Source of the DNA: Myxococcota bacterium
GTDB lineage: Bacteria > Myxococcota_A > UBA9160 > UBA4427
Assembly (NCBI GenBank): GCA_041389495.1
Contig: JAWKRT010000003.1
Coordinates: 62,001 to 126,000, forward strand
DNA: 64,000 nucleotides
Direction of reading: 5' to 3'
Shown: positions 9,715 through 17,903 of the stretch, piece after piece
Position numbering within the stretch: the first letter of the stretch is position 1
How the letters are laid out: each line of letters begins with the position of its first letter
The notes under the pieces: model-generated
The model's input: the letters and a program-made list of their open reading frames with translations, nothing else
Told to the model about the DNA's origin: nothing
Databases searched by the model: none
Made by a program: the position numbers and the translations under genes

Positions 9715-10506
9715 TCAGTCGACGAACGCGTTCGCGCCGGACGGCGTGCGCTCGTGCGCCCCCCCCGCGGCGGGCGCGGGGCGCGGCGGCGACGCGACGG
9801 CCGGGAGCTCGTGCGCGGCGATGCGCTCGACCGACTCGAGCTCGCCCGCCATCTGGTCGTCCATGAGGCGGTCGACGAGCCAGCTCGGGATGGAGTCGCC
9901 GATCTCGGAGTGCTGCTCGTACACGAGGAGCGACCCGCCGTCGCTCGCCGCGCGCACCTCCCAGAAGCCGCGCGACTCGATGCGCGTGACGCCGGCCGCG
10001 ACGGGAGGGAGCGGCCCGGCGGGCGGCGCCCAGTCCATGCGGAACGACGCGCCGTCGCGCCGCCAGCGCGACTCGATCACGACGTCGCGGTCGGACACGA
10101 TGGGCACGTCCATCGAGACGTGCGTGACGACCGAGTCGGCGTCGCGCGCGAGCACGCGCACCGTCCAGCTCGACGGCGCGTGGCGCGGCTCGGTCGCGCG
10201 CTCGACGATCGCGCGCGCGATGCGCTCGACCGGCTCGGGCGAGTGCGCGACGAGCCGGTAGCGCGGGTGCGACGAGCCCGGGACGGGCCGCGTGAAGAGC
10301 TCGAAGCCGCCGCTCGGCGCGTCGCGCCGCGTACGCAGCGCCCAGCCCTCGGTCGGCGCATCGCCCGCCGCGCGCGCGAGCCCGGGCGCGCCGAGCGCGA
10401 GCGCGGCGCACGCGGCGGCGAGCGCGCGGCCCGCGGTGCGTCTCCGGCTCGCGGCGCGCGCGCGGCTCGCGGCGTGCGCCCTCGACGTGGGAACGGTCGG
10501 CGACAT
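9715..10506 (-). CDS. Exported START/SRPBCC-fold lipid-binding-like protein
   Basis: 263 residues. I chose the ATG at 10506 because GGAGGAG sits five bases upstream and it opens a long signal peptide: Arg-rich region, then AACAALALGAPGLARAA, cleavage near residue 48. Residues about 60-235 match the START-domain pattern: LARDADSVVTHVSMDVPIVS, then DRDVVIESRW, a Trp-rich strand, and a C-terminal helix (WLVDRLMDDQMAGELESVE). START proteins bind a lipid or hydrophobic ligand in an internal cavity; exported bacterial copies are of unknown role. The last 25 residues are Pro/Ala-rich. It precedes the spermidine-synthase-like fusion by 24 bases on the same strand. Confidence 0.8.
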   Translation of the reverse strand: MSPTVPTSRAHAASRARAASRRRTAGRALAAACAALALGAPGLARAAGDAPTEGWALRTRRDAPSGGFELFTRPVPGSSHPRYRLVAHSPEPVERIARAIVERATEPRHAPSSWTVRVLARDADSVVTHVSMDVPIVSDRDVVIESRWRRDGASFRMDWAPPAGPLPPVAAGVTRIESRGFWEVRAASDGGSLLVYEQHSEIGDSIPSWLVDRLMDDQMAGELESVERIAAHELPAVASPPRPAPAAGGAHERTPSGANAFVD

Positions 10507-10688
10507 CGGCTCCTCCGCGTCTCGGGCGGCGTCCATCCTCGCACGCGGGACGGCGGCTCGGGAAGGATTCGTCGCGGCGCGCGCGCTGCTATGCGTCTGC
10601 CCGCGACGAGCGCGGCGCGCCCGGTGCGCCGCGCGCTGCATGGGATGCCGCGCGGTCGCGCGGCGGTGCGCGCACGGGAGGAGCGAGG

Positions 10689-11600
10689 GTGAGCGAGCGC
10701 GGCGGTGTGCGGCAGCGGGTGGCGTTCCTCGGGCTCGGCGTCATGGGCGGCCCCATGGCGGGGCACCTCGCGCGCGCCGGGCACGACGTCCGCGTCTTCA
10801 ACCGCACCGCGTCGCGCGCGCGGGCCTGGGCCGAGCAGTACGGCGGCGCCGTGGCCGCGACGCCGGCCGAGGCCGCGGCGGGCGTCGACGTCGCGCTCGT
10901 CTGCGTGGGCGACGACGACGACGTGCGCGACGTCGTGGTGGGCGGCGGCGTGCTGGACGCGCTCGCTCCCGGCGCGGTGCTCGTCGATCACACGACGGCC
11001 TCGGCCGCGCTCGCGCGCGAGCTCGACGCGCGGGCGCGCGCCGGCGGCAGGGCCTTCCTCGACGCGCCGGTCTCGGGTGGGCAGGCGGGCGCCGAGCGCG
11101 GCGCGCTCACCGTCATGGTCGGCGGCGACGAGGCCGTGCTCGCGCGCGTGCGCCCCGTGCTCGACGCCTATGCGCAGACGGTGCGGCGCATCGGCCCGGC
11201 CGGCTGCGGCCAGCTCGCGAAGATGGTGAACCAGATCGCGATCGCGGGCGTGATCGAGGGGCTCTCCGAGGCGCTCCACTTCGCGCTCGCCGCCGGGCTC
11301 GACGTCGAGGCGGTGGTCGGCGCCGTCTCGCGCGGCGCGGCGCAATCGTGGCAGATGGAGAACCGCTGGCAGACGATGGTGCGCGGCGAGTTCGAGCACG
11401 GCTTCGCCGTCGAGTGGATGCGCAAGGACCTGCGGATCGCCTTCGCCGAAGCCGAGCGCAACGGCGCCGACCTCCCCGTCGCGCGGCAGGTCGACGCCTA
11501 CTACGCCGACGTCGAAGCGATGGGCGGCGCGCGCTGGGACACGTCGAGCCTGATCGCGCGCCTCGAGCGCGCGCGCAGCGCGCGCGGCGAAAACGGCTGA
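10689..11600 (+). CDS. NAD(P)-dependent 3-hydroxyisobutyrate dehydrogenase-family oxidoreductase
   Basis: 303 residues, normal for the family. The N-terminal Rossmann loop is GLGVMG (15-20), the substrate-binding motif DAPVSGG is at 125-131, and the catalytic Lys is K178 in the GQLAKMVNQ helix. The C-terminal half is the all-helical dimer domain. Members oxidise small beta-hydroxy acids (3-hydroxyisobutyrate, tartronate semialdehyde, gamma-hydroxybutyrate) or act as imine reductases. FNRT after beta-2 (37-40), with Arg at 39, suggests NADP(H) preference, an inference. The GTG start follows a GGAGGAGCGAG purine run. It is followed by three hairpin repeats and the metallo-hydrolase gene, and runs opposite to the START gene. 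Confidence 0.9.
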   Translation: MSERGGVRQRVAFLGLGVMGGPMAGHLARAGHDVRVFNRTASRARAWAEQYGGAVAATPAEAAAGVDVALVCVGDDDDVRDVVVGGGVLDALAPGAVLVDHTTASAALARELDARARAGGRAFLDAPVSGGQAGAERGALTVMVGGDEAVLARVRPVLDAYAQTVRRIGPAGCGQLAKMVNQIAIAGVIEGLSEALHFALAAGLDVEAVVGAVSRGAAQSWQMENRWQTMVRGEFEHGFAVEWMRKDLRIAFAEAERNGADLPVARQVDAYYADVEAMGGARWDTSSLIARLERARSARGENG

Positions 11601-11654
11601 GCGCGCGCAGCGCGCGCGGCGAGGCGGAGTGAGCGCGCGCAGCGCGCGCGAGAA
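11567..11654. repeat. Three near-palindromes at an exact 32-base period
   Basis: The element GCGCGCGCAGCGCGCGC occurs three times, with its central A at 11577, 11609 and 11641. Each copy is an almost perfect inverted repeat able to form a GC hairpin. The array covers the end of the dehydrogenase gene and the space before the metallo-hydrolase. It may weaken read-through or be a slippage product. Confidence 0.6.
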
Positions 11655-11670
11655 GGCAGGGGAGGGTGCG

Positions 11671-12645
11671 ATGGCGACGCTCGGCGTTCCGCGGTGGAGC
11701 TATGCGAAGGGCGTGCACGAGGTCGGGAACGGCGTCTACGCCTACCTGCAGCCCGACGGCTCCTGGGGCTGGAGCAATGCCGGCCTCGTCGTCGACGGCG
11801 ATCGCTCGCTGCTCGTCGACACGCTCTTCGACCTCGCCCTCACGCGCGAGATGCTCGCCGCGCTGCGCGATGCCGCGCCGCGCGCGACCGCGCGCTTCGA
11901 CACCCTCGTCAACACGCACGCGAACGGCGACCACTGCCACGGCAACGAGCTCGTCGAGGGCGCCGAGATCATCGCGTCCGCCGCGACCGCCGAGGAGATG
12001 GCGGCCGAGGGGCCCGAGGTGCTGGCCGCGTTCAAGAAGGCCGCGCCGCAGATGGGGGCGGCCGGCGAGTTCTTCCTCGAGGCGTTCGGCCCCTTCGAGT
12101 TCGAGGGCATCGCGAAGACGCTGCCGACGCGCACGTTCACGGGCGAGCTCTCGCTCGCCGTCGGCGACCGGCGGGTCGACCTCGTCGAGGTCGGGCCGTG
12201 CCACACGCGGGGCGACGTGCTCGTGCACGTCCCGGATGCGCGCACGATCTACACCGGCGACGTCCTCTTCATCGACGGCACGCCCATCATGTGGGCCGGC
12301 CCGGTCGCGAACTGGATCGCGGCCTGCGACCGCATGCTCGCGATGGACCTCGAGGCGATCGTGCCCGGCCACGGGCCGATCACGGACGCGCGCGGCGTGC
12401 GCGCCGTGCGCGACTACCTCGTCTACGTGCGCGACGAGGCGAAGGCGCGCTTCGACGCGGGGCTGGGGCCGCTCGAGGCGGCGCGCGACATCGCGCTCGG
12501 CGACTTCGACGCCTGGGGCGACGCCGAGCGCATCGTCGTCAACGTCGCGACGCTCTACCGCGAGCTGTCGGGCGGCGCGGTCACCGTCGCGCTGCCCGAC
12601 CTGTTCGCGGCGATGGCCGCGATCGCGCGCGACCGCAGACGCTAG
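11671..12645 (+). CDS. Metallo-beta-lactamase-fold hydrolase, Asn-variant motif
   Basis: 324 residues from the ATG at 11671, chosen over an in-frame GTG upstream because GGGGAGGG lies at 11659-11666. The metal motif near residues 83-90 reads H-A-N-G-D-H-C-H instead of the canonical H-x-H-x-D-H: His85 is replaced by Asn. Other ligands are present: GPCHTRGD (about 188), GDVLFIDG (about 210) and PGHGPI (about 234). This Asn variant recurs in a subgroup of uncharacterised MBL proteins. The substrate is unknown; members hydrolyse thioesters, lactones or sulfur compounds. It sits 12 bases upstream of hisE on the same strand, with no pathway link that I can see. Confidence 0.87.
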   Translation: MATLGVPRWSYAKGVHEVGNGVYAYLQPDGSWGWSNAGLVVDGDRSLLVDTLFDLALTREMLAALRDAAPRATARFDTLVNTHANGDHCHGNELVEGAEIIASAATAEEMAAEGPEVLAAFKKAAPQMGAAGEFFLEAFGPFEFEGIAKTLPTRTFTGELSLAVGDRRVDLVEVGPCHTRGDVLVHVPDARTIYTGDVLFIDGTPIMWAGPVANWIAACDRMLAMDLEAIVPGHGPITDARGVRAVRDYLVYVRDEAKARFDAGLGPLEAARDIALGDFDAWGDAERIVVNVATLYRELSGGAVTVALPDLFAAMAAIARDRRR

Positions 12646-12656
12646 ACTCGGCCGCC

Positions 12657-13034
12657 ATGTCGTCCCCCGAGATCCTGGATCGCCTCGCGGCGGTAATCGC
12701 CGAGCGCGCCCGCGCGCGCGCCGGCGGCGCGCCCGGCGCGGCGCCGAGCTACGTCGCGAAGCTGCTCGACGGCGGCCACGCCGCGATCGCGGCCAAGGTG
12801 CGCGAGGAGAGTGCCGAGCTCGTCGACGCCGCGGCCGAGGGCGACGCCGCGCACACCGCGCACGAGGCGGCCGACCTGCTCTTCCACGTCTGGGTGCTGC
12901 TCGCGCACGCCGGCGTCGCGCCCGCCGCGGTCTTCGCCGAGCTCGAACGCCGCTTCGGGACGAGCGGGCTCGTCGAGAAGGCGTCGCGCGCGGCGGGCGG
13001 GAACGGCGCGCGCAGCGGGGGCGACGCGTGCTGA
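12657..13034 (+). CDS. hisE: Phosphoribosyl-ATP pyrophosphatase
   Basis: 125 residues, close to the family's usual 90-110 plus a short Gly/Ala-rich tail. It catalyses step two of histidine biosynthesis, hydrolysing PR-ATP to PR-AMP and pyrophosphate in the cytoplasm. The all-alpha MazG-like metal site is visible: VREESAELVDAA (E-E-x-x-E helix, about residues 48-59) and HEAADLLFHVWVLL with E/D ligands (about 70-83). An upstream Lys-Leu-Leu-Asp-Gly-Gly segment fits the family. The ATG lies 11 bases after the metallo-hydrolase stop, and the gene overlaps hisG by seven bases, so the two are translationally coupled. Confidence 0.93.
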   Translation: MSSPEILDRLAAVIAERARARAGGAPGAAPSYVAKLLDGGHAAIAAKVREESAELVDAAAEGDAAHTAHEAADLLFHVWVLLAHAGVAPAAVFAELERRFGTSGLVEKASRAAGGNGARSGGDAC

Positions 13035-13900
13035 CGACGGAGGGGCTGCGCATCGCGGTGCCCTCGAAGGGCCGCCTGCAGGAGGCGTCGATCGAGCTGC
13101 TGCAGCGCGCCGGCCTGCGCTTCCGCATCTCGGGCCGTCGCCTGTTCGCCGTCTGCAGCGACACCGACACGCGCATCATCTTCTGCAACACGGGCGACGT
13201 GCCGGTGCTCGTCGCCGAGGGCGTCGTCGACCTCGGCATCACGGGCAGCGACCAGGTCGAGGAAAAGGGCGTCGCGGTCGAGACGCACGAGCGGCTCGGC
13301 TTCGGACGCTGCCGGATGTCGGTCGCCGTGCACAAGGACGCGCCCTTCGACACGCCGCGCGCGCTCGCGGGCCGCGTCGTCGGCACGAAGTTCGTCGCGC
13401 TCGCGAAGCGCTACTTCGCCGAGCGCGGCATCGAGGGCGTGCAGCTCATCCCCGTGCAGGGCGCCGTCGAGGTGATGGTGCTGCTCGGGATGGTCGACGC
13501 GATCGTCGAGATCGTCGAGACGGGCAACAGCCTGGTCGAGAACGACCTCGTCGAGATCGACACGCTGCTCGAGGCCGAGGCGGTGCTGATCGGGCGCGCG
13601 CTCGCGCCGGGCTCGCCCGTCGCGCAGGCGCGCGACCGGCTGCTGCGGCGCATCGAGGGTGTGCTCGTCGCGTCGCGCTACTCGCTCGTCGAGTACAACT
13701 GCCCGGCCGACCGCATCGAGGAGGCGACGCGCATCACGCCCGGCTTCGCGTCGCCGACCGTGCAGGAGCTGCGCGACGCGCGCTGGCTCGCGGTGCGCGT
13801 GCTCGTCGAGAAGCGGCTCGTGCAGCAGGTGATGGACGAGCTCGAGGCGCTCGGCTGCACGGCCATTCTCGAGAGCGAGCTGCGCCACACGCGGCTCTAG
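13028..13900 (+). CDS. hisG: ATP phosphoribosyltransferase, long form
   Basis: 290 residues. It catalyses the first and committed step of histidine synthesis, joining ATP and PRPP. The start is the GTG overlapping the end of hisE. Motifs: RIAVPSKGRL near the N-terminus, VDLGITGSDQVEE (about residues 70-82), the PRPP/active-site region around GAVEVMVLLGMVDAIVEIVETGNSL (about 150-174), and a C-terminal about 75-residue ACT-like regulatory domain ending LESELRHTRL. This length marks the long, hexameric HisG that is feedback-inhibited by histidine and needs no HisZ. Its TAG shares four bases with the stop of the facing sigma-factor gene, so no separate terminator exists. No other his genes are in the window. 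Confidence 0.95.
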   Translation: MLTTEGLRIAVPSKGRLQEASIELLQRAGLRFRISGRRLFAVCSDTDTRIIFCNTGDVPVLVAEGVVDLGITGSDQVEEKGVAVETHERLGFGRCRMSVAVHKDAPFDTPRALAGRVVGTKFVALAKRYFAERGIEGVQLIPVQGAVEVMVLLGMVDAIVEIVETGNSLVENDLVEIDTLLEAEAVLIGRALAPGSPVAQARDRLLRRIEGVLVASRYSLVEYNCPADRIEEATRITPGFASPTVQELRDARWLAVRVLVEKRLVQQVMDELEALGCTAILESELRHTRL

Positions 13901-14889
13901 CCGCGCGCGCCTTCCCCGCCCGCCCCCTCGACCGACGCCGGGAACCGCGCGCGCAGCGCCGCGAGCTTGGGCGTCGCCACCACGTTGTGCAGGCGCGCGA
14001 TGCGCCCGTCGGGCCCGGGGACGACGGCGAGCGCGACGCGCGTGGCGAGCCGCGCGTCGCGCTGCGGCGCGAAGCCGAGCAGCGCGGCCGGCAGGTGGTT
14101 GAGCGACGTGAGCTCGAGGAAGGGCGGCGCGCCGAGCGCCGCGCTGCGCGCGGCGTAGAAGCGCGCGATCGCGGCCGCGCCGCGCACGGGGCGCGGGTTC
14201 GACAGGAACTCGCCGTCGGCGTCGCTCCACAGCTCGGCGTCCTCGCGGAAGAGCGCCGCGATGCGCGCCGGGTCGCTCGCGGCGACGGCGAGCGCGAAGC
14301 GCTCGAGCAGGTCGCGCACGCGCGCGAAGAGCTCGGGCGTCGGGCGGCACGGGCTCGCGTCGTACGCGGCGAGCTGGCGGCGCGCGCGGTGGTGCGTCGT
14401 CTTCACGTTGGGCTCCGAGAGGCCCGTCGCCTCCGCGGTCTCGCGCACGGATGCGCCGTACACGTCGCGCAGCAGCAGCACGGCGCGCTGCGCGGGCGTG
14501 AGCGCCTCGAGCGCGAGCAGGAAGGCCTGCGTCGCGCTCTCGGCGAGCCCGTAGCGCGCGTCGGGGGCGCTGGCCTCGCTCGCCGCGGGCTCGGGCTCGA
14601 GCGCGGCGTCGGGCACGGGCGCCGGGAGCCAGCTGCCGTGATAGTCGCGCCGTCGCCGGCGGCGCAGCGCGTCGCGCGACAGGTTCGTCGCGACGCGCGC
14701 GAGCCACGGTCGCAGCGGCGCGTCGAGGTCGGCGGGCGGGCGCTCGAGCGCGCGCAGCCACGTCTCCTGCACGAGGTCGTCCGCGTCCGCGGCGCTTCCC
14801 GTCATGCGGTAGCAGAGCCCCCAGACGTGGCGCCGATCGCGTTCGAACGCGCGCGCGAGCGGCTCGGCGACGCGCGCGTCAGAGGGCAT
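13897..14889 (-). CDS. ECF-type RNA polymerase sigma factor with SnoaL-like C-terminal domain
   Basis: 330 residues. Region 2 (about 12-80): GLCYRMTGSAADADDLVQETW. Region 4 (about 125-175): ALTPAQRAVLLLRDVYGASV followed by the helix-turn-helix ETAEATGLSEPNVKTTHHRAR. Residues about 185-310 resemble a SnoaL/NTF2-like domain (EDAELWSDADGEF, RGAAAIARFYAARS), ending in NVVATPKLAAL, which echoes the NPDKL tail of ECF41/SigJ sigma factors. In those, the extra domain acts as built-in control in place of an anti-sigma factor; none is seen here. The ATG lies inside the end of the upstream membrane-protein gene (11-base overlap), so expression is coupled. Target promoters are unknown. Confidence 0.9.
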   Translation of the reverse strand: MPSDARVAEPLARAFERDRRHVWGLCYRMTGSAADADDLVQETWLRALERPPADLDAPLRPWLARVATNLSRDALRRRRRRDYHGSWLPAPVPDAALEPEPAASEASAPDARYGLAESATQAFLLALEALTPAQRAVLLLRDVYGASVRETAEATGLSEPNVKTTHHRARRQLAAYDASPCRPTPELFARVRDLLERFALAVAASDPARIAALFREDAELWSDADGEFLSNPRPVRGAAAIARFYAARSAALGAPPFLELTSLNHLPAALLGFAPQRDARLATRVALAVVPGPDGRIARLHNVVATPKLAALRARFPASVEGAGGEGARG

Positions 14890-15628
14890 CGACGTCCGTG
14901 CCGGTGAAGTCCGCGTAGACGCGCACCCACTCGCCCCAGTGCGCGCGGTCGACGGGGAAGAACACGCCCCAGAGGCTCAGCACGGCGACGGCGACGAGGG
15001 CCGCGGCCGCGCCGACCGGCAGCCAGAAGCCGGGGCCGCGCTCGAACGCGCGCGGCACGCGCACGCCGAAGACGCGCAGCGCGATCGCGAGGCCGCTCCA
15101 GAGGTGGAAGGCGCCCGACGCGCCGAGCGCGATGTAGTAGGGCACGAACCAGTACGGCACGAGCTCGAGGCTGAAGTTGAGCGCGCCGAAGCCGGCCGGC
15201 GCGTCGAACCAGAAGCCGACGCCGCGCGTCGCGAGCACGTGCCCGACGATCACCGCGAGCAGGAACCAGCCGGTGTAGCGGTGGAGGCGCATGCGCAGGC
15301 CCGGCCGCGGCGCCTTGCGCCGCCGCCGGCGCGCGATGCGCGCGACCGACGCCGTCACGTGCGCGGCGAGCGGTGCGAGCACGAGCCCGATCTCGACGAT
15401 CGGCTGCTGGTAGAACGCGCGCGCCGCGGACTGGAAGCCGTCGTAGGCCTCCGGGCCGGCCGGGGCGACGGCCGTGTTCACGAGGTGCAGGGCGAGGAAC
15501 GTCGCGAACGCGAGGCCGGACGCGGCCTGCACGCGGATCCAGCGGCGCTCGCGGGCGGCCTCGACGGCGGCCGGGGAAGCGGCGCCCGCGGCGGCGGGGG
15601 AGGTGGCGGTGGGCTCGACGGTCGACAT
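14879..15628 (-). CDS. Cytochrome-b-like membrane protein (SdhC-type fold)
   Basis: 249 residues from the ATG at 15628, which has GAGGAGA upstream. A 30-residue Ala/Pro-rich N-terminus is followed by five membrane helices: about 32-52, 78-98, 118-136, 155-185 and 200-222. His residues suited to haem ligation lie in or beside helices at 48, 90, 116, 130 and 175. The pattern (HLVNTAV, LAAHVTASVARI, HRYTGWFLLAVIVGH, FHLWSGLA) resembles succinate dehydrogenase/fumarate reductase cytochrome b anchors. No SdhA or SdhB gene is nearby; its neighbour is the overlapping ECF sigma factor. I infer a haem b membrane protein, perhaps a redox sensor or electron carrier; haem binding is not proven by sequence. 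Confidence 0.75.
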   Translation of the reverse strand: MSTVEPTATSPAAAGAASPAAVEAARERRWIRVQAASGLAFATFLALHLVNTAVAPAGPEAYDGFQSAARAFYQQPIVEIGLVLAPLAAHVTASVARIARRRRRKAPRPGLRMRLHRYTGWFLLAVIVGHVLATRGVGFWFDAPAGFGALNFSLELVPYWFVPYYIALGASGAFHLWSGLAIALRVFGVRVPRAFERGPGFWLPVGAAAALVAVAVLSLWGVFFPVDRAHWGEWVRVYADFTGTDVDAL

Positions 15629-15715
15629 GGCTCGGCTCTCCTCGCGAGCGGCGGCGCGCGGGGCGCCCGGCGGTGCGCCGCTCTCCACGACACCACGCCC
15701 GAGGAGACGCGAAGG

Positions 15716-16801
15716 TTACAGGCCCGCCGGCAGGCCGAGCTCGGCCATCGCGACGGGGCGGCCCTCGGCCGCCGACCGCTCCGCCGCGATCCCGATCGCG
15801 ACGGCCAGGAGCCCGTCGCGGGCGGTCACGTCGGGCGGGAGGCCCTCGCGGATCGAGCGCTGGAAGGCGAGGTGCTCGTAGTAGGTCGAGCCGTGGTGGA
15901 AGCCGGCCGCGAGCAGCTCGGGCGCGACCGGGATCGCGTGCTCCTCGACGGCGCGCGGAGCGCGGTGCCCGACCACGACCGTCGACGCGGGCAGGAAGCA
16001 CTCGACCTTCCCGGCGTCGCCCGTCGCGGCGATCTCCTCCACGTGGCGCGAGCCCTCGGCGAACATGCACAGGTCGAGCAGCGCGCGCGCGCCGCCCTCG
16101 AAGTCGACGATCGCGAACGCGTTGTCGAGGATGTCCGGCGTCTCGCCGCCGTAGCGCTCGTCGAGGTGGTTCACGTCCTGCGCGCCCGACGCGAAGACGC
16201 GCGCGGGCTCGGCGCCGACGATGAGCCGCATCAGGTCGAAGAAGTGGCAGCACTTCTCGACGAGCGTGCCGCCCGTGTTGCGCGCGAAGCGGTTCCAGTC
16301 GCCGACCTTCGGCAGGAACGGCATGCGGTGCTCGCGGATCGCGAGCATGCGCAGCCGCCCGACGGTCCCGCCGCGCACCTCGTCGAGGAGCCGCGCGACG
16401 GGCGGCATGTAGCGGTACTCCATGCCCACCTGGAAGACGCCGGCGTGCGCGGCCGCGCGCTCTGCGACGGCGACGGCATCGTCGAGCGTCGTGCAGAGCG
16501 GCTTCTCGACGAGCGCGTGGACGCCGCTCTCGAACACGGCGTCGAGCACGGCGGCGTGCGTGTGGTTCGGCGAGGCGACCACCACCGCGTCGACGTCGCC
16601 GCGCGCGAGCAGGTCGCGGTGGTCGGCGAACGTCGCGATCTCGAGGCCCTGCTGCTTCGCCGTGAGCCGCGCCCAGCCGAGCGACGGCTCGTGCGGATCG
16701 GAGACGGCGACGACGCGCGCGCCCTCGCACAGCGCGACGTTCTGCATGTGCTCGATGCCCATCATCCCGGTGCCGATCACGCCGTAGCGGATCTCGTCCA
16801 C
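15716..16801 (-). CDS. Gfo/Idh/MocA-family NAD(P)-dependent oxidoreductase
   Basis: 361 residues. The GTG at 16801 was chosen because GAGGAGGAG lies just upstream and the Rossmann strand starts at once (RYGVIGTGMMG, glycine loop 10-15). The family's EKP motif is at 99-101, followed by the GFO C-terminal alpha/beta domain, with the Glu-Lys-Cys-Cys-His-Phe-Phe-Asp segment (about 178-185) providing the catalytic-site His/Asp. Members oxidise or reduce sugars, inositols and their derivatives. The substrate is not predictable here. It lies upstream of the cytochrome-like gene with an 87-base gap and downstream of a D-2-hydroxyacid dehydrogenase, all on the minus strand. Confidence 0.9.
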   Translation of the reverse strand: MDEIRYGVIGTGMMGIEHMQNVALCEGARVVAVSDPHEPSLGWARLTAKQQGLEIATFADHRDLLARGDVDAVVVASPNHTHAAVLDAVFESGVHALVEKPLCTTLDDAVAVAERAAAHAGVFQVGMEYRYMPPVARLLDEVRGGTVGRLRMLAIREHRMPFLPKVGDWNRFARNTGGTLVEKCCHFFDLMRLIVGAEPARVFASGAQDVNHLDERYGGETPDILDNAFAIVDFEGGARALLDLCMFAEGSRHVEEIAATGDAGKVECFLPASTVVVGHRAPRAVEEHAIPVAPELLAAGFHHGSTYYEHLAFQRSIREGLPPDVTARDGLLAVAIGIAAERSAAEGRPVAMAELGLPAGL

Positions 16802-16921
16802 GTCACTCCTCCTCGCGTCGGGCACGCGCGCGCGAGCGCCTCGGCGTCGCGGATGTCGTACCACGCGCCGGCGGCCGCGTGGGCCCTCGCGCGCCGCTCC
16901 CCGTGCGTCGACGGCCCGCGC

Positions 16922-17866
16922 TCACGCGACGCGGTGGAGCAGCGGCAGGCCCGCGGCGAGCCGCCGGCAGTTCTCGGCCGCGACGGCGGCGCTGCGCGCG
17001 AGCGTCTCGGGCGTGAGCCACGCGACGTGCGGCGCGAGCACGACGTTGGGCAGCGCGAGCAGCGGGCTCGCGGGGTCGACGGGCTCGTGCGCGAAGACGT
17101 CGAGCGCCGCCGCGCGCAGCGGTCCGCGCTCGAGCGCGCGCACGAGCGCCGGCTCGTCGACGAGGCCGCCGCGCGCGGTGTTGACGAGCACGCTGCCGGG
17201 CTTCATGGCGGCGAGGCGGGCGGCGCCGATCAGCCCGCGCGTCGCGTCGGTGAGCGGGAGGTGGAGCGAGACGACGTCGGACTCGGCGAGCAGCGCATCG
17301 AGCGCGCGCCACTCTCCCGGCGCGTCGGGCTTCGGCGCCGTCGCCGTGTAGAGGATGCGCGCGTCGAGCGCCGCGCACGCGCGCGCGACGCGCCGCGCGA
17401 CCGCGCCCATCCCGACGAGGCCGACCGTTCGCCCCGCGACCTCGCCGAGCCGGTCGACGAGCGCGAGATCGGGGCTCCACCCGCGGCCGGCGCGCGTCGC
17501 CGCGTCGAGGTCGCACACGCCGCGGAGCGCGGCGAGCAGGAGGGCGAGCGCGTGCTCGGCGACGGCGGAGGTGTTCGTGCCGGGCATGTTGGCGACCGCG
17601 ATGCCACGTGCGCGCGCCGCGTCGAGGTCGATGGTGTTCAGGCCGACGCCGATCTTCTGCACGAGCGCGAGCTGCGGCGCGAGCGCGAGGCGCGCCGCCG
17701 TGACGGGCTCGAGGCAGTGCAGCAGCACCTGCGCGTCGGCGATCTCGCGGGCGAAGCGCGCGTCGTCGCGCTCCTCGACGACCGCGAGCGCGACGTCCTC
17801 CGGCAGCGCCCGCTCGAGCGCCGCGACGAAGCCCGGGCTCGCGCGGTAGTGGAGGACGGCCTTCAC
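16922..17866 (-). CDS. D-isomer-specific 2-hydroxyacid dehydrogenase
   Basis: 314 residues, typical of the family (phosphoglycerate/hydroxypyruvate/glyoxylate reductases). Catalytic residues are Arg232 (NTARGGLVDE), Glu261 (AHEPVD) and His280 (APHVAW). The substrate loop KIGVGLNTIDLDAA is at about 71-84. The NAD loop reads GMGAVA (152-157), with Ala in place of the last Gly of GxGxxG. The C-terminal ACT domain of long SerA is absent, so it is unlikely to be regulated by serine. The ATG has no strong Shine-Dalgarno. It lies 120 bases upstream of the Gfo/Idh gene and 37 bases downstream of the MshEN-domain gene. Exact substrate unknown. Confidence 0.9.
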   Translation of the reverse strand: MKAVLHYRASPGFVAALERALPEDVALAVVEERDDARFAREIADAQVLLHCLEPVTAARLALAPQLALVQKIGVGLNTIDLDAARARGIAVANMPGTNTSAVAEHALALLLAALRGVCDLDAATRAGRGWSPDLALVDRLGEVAGRTVGLVGMGAVARRVARACAALDARILYTATAPKPDAPGEWRALDALLAESDVVSLHLPLTDATRGLIGAARLAAMKPGSVLVNTARGGLVDEPALVRALERGPLRAAALDVFAHEPVDPASPLLALPNVVLAPHVAWLTPETLARSAAVAAENCRRLAAGLPLLHRVA

Positions 17867-17903
17867 GCGCGCGAGCCTAGCTCGGCGCGCCGCGCGCGGA
17901 GCG

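Noticed and set aside
4604..10411. A 1,935-codon minus-strand open frame crossing several plus-strand genes
   Set aside because: It is Arg/Ala/Pro-rich with no domain, and overlaps well-supported TMTC, outer-membrane and spermidine-synthase-like genes in other frames; GC-rich DNA opens such shadow frames.
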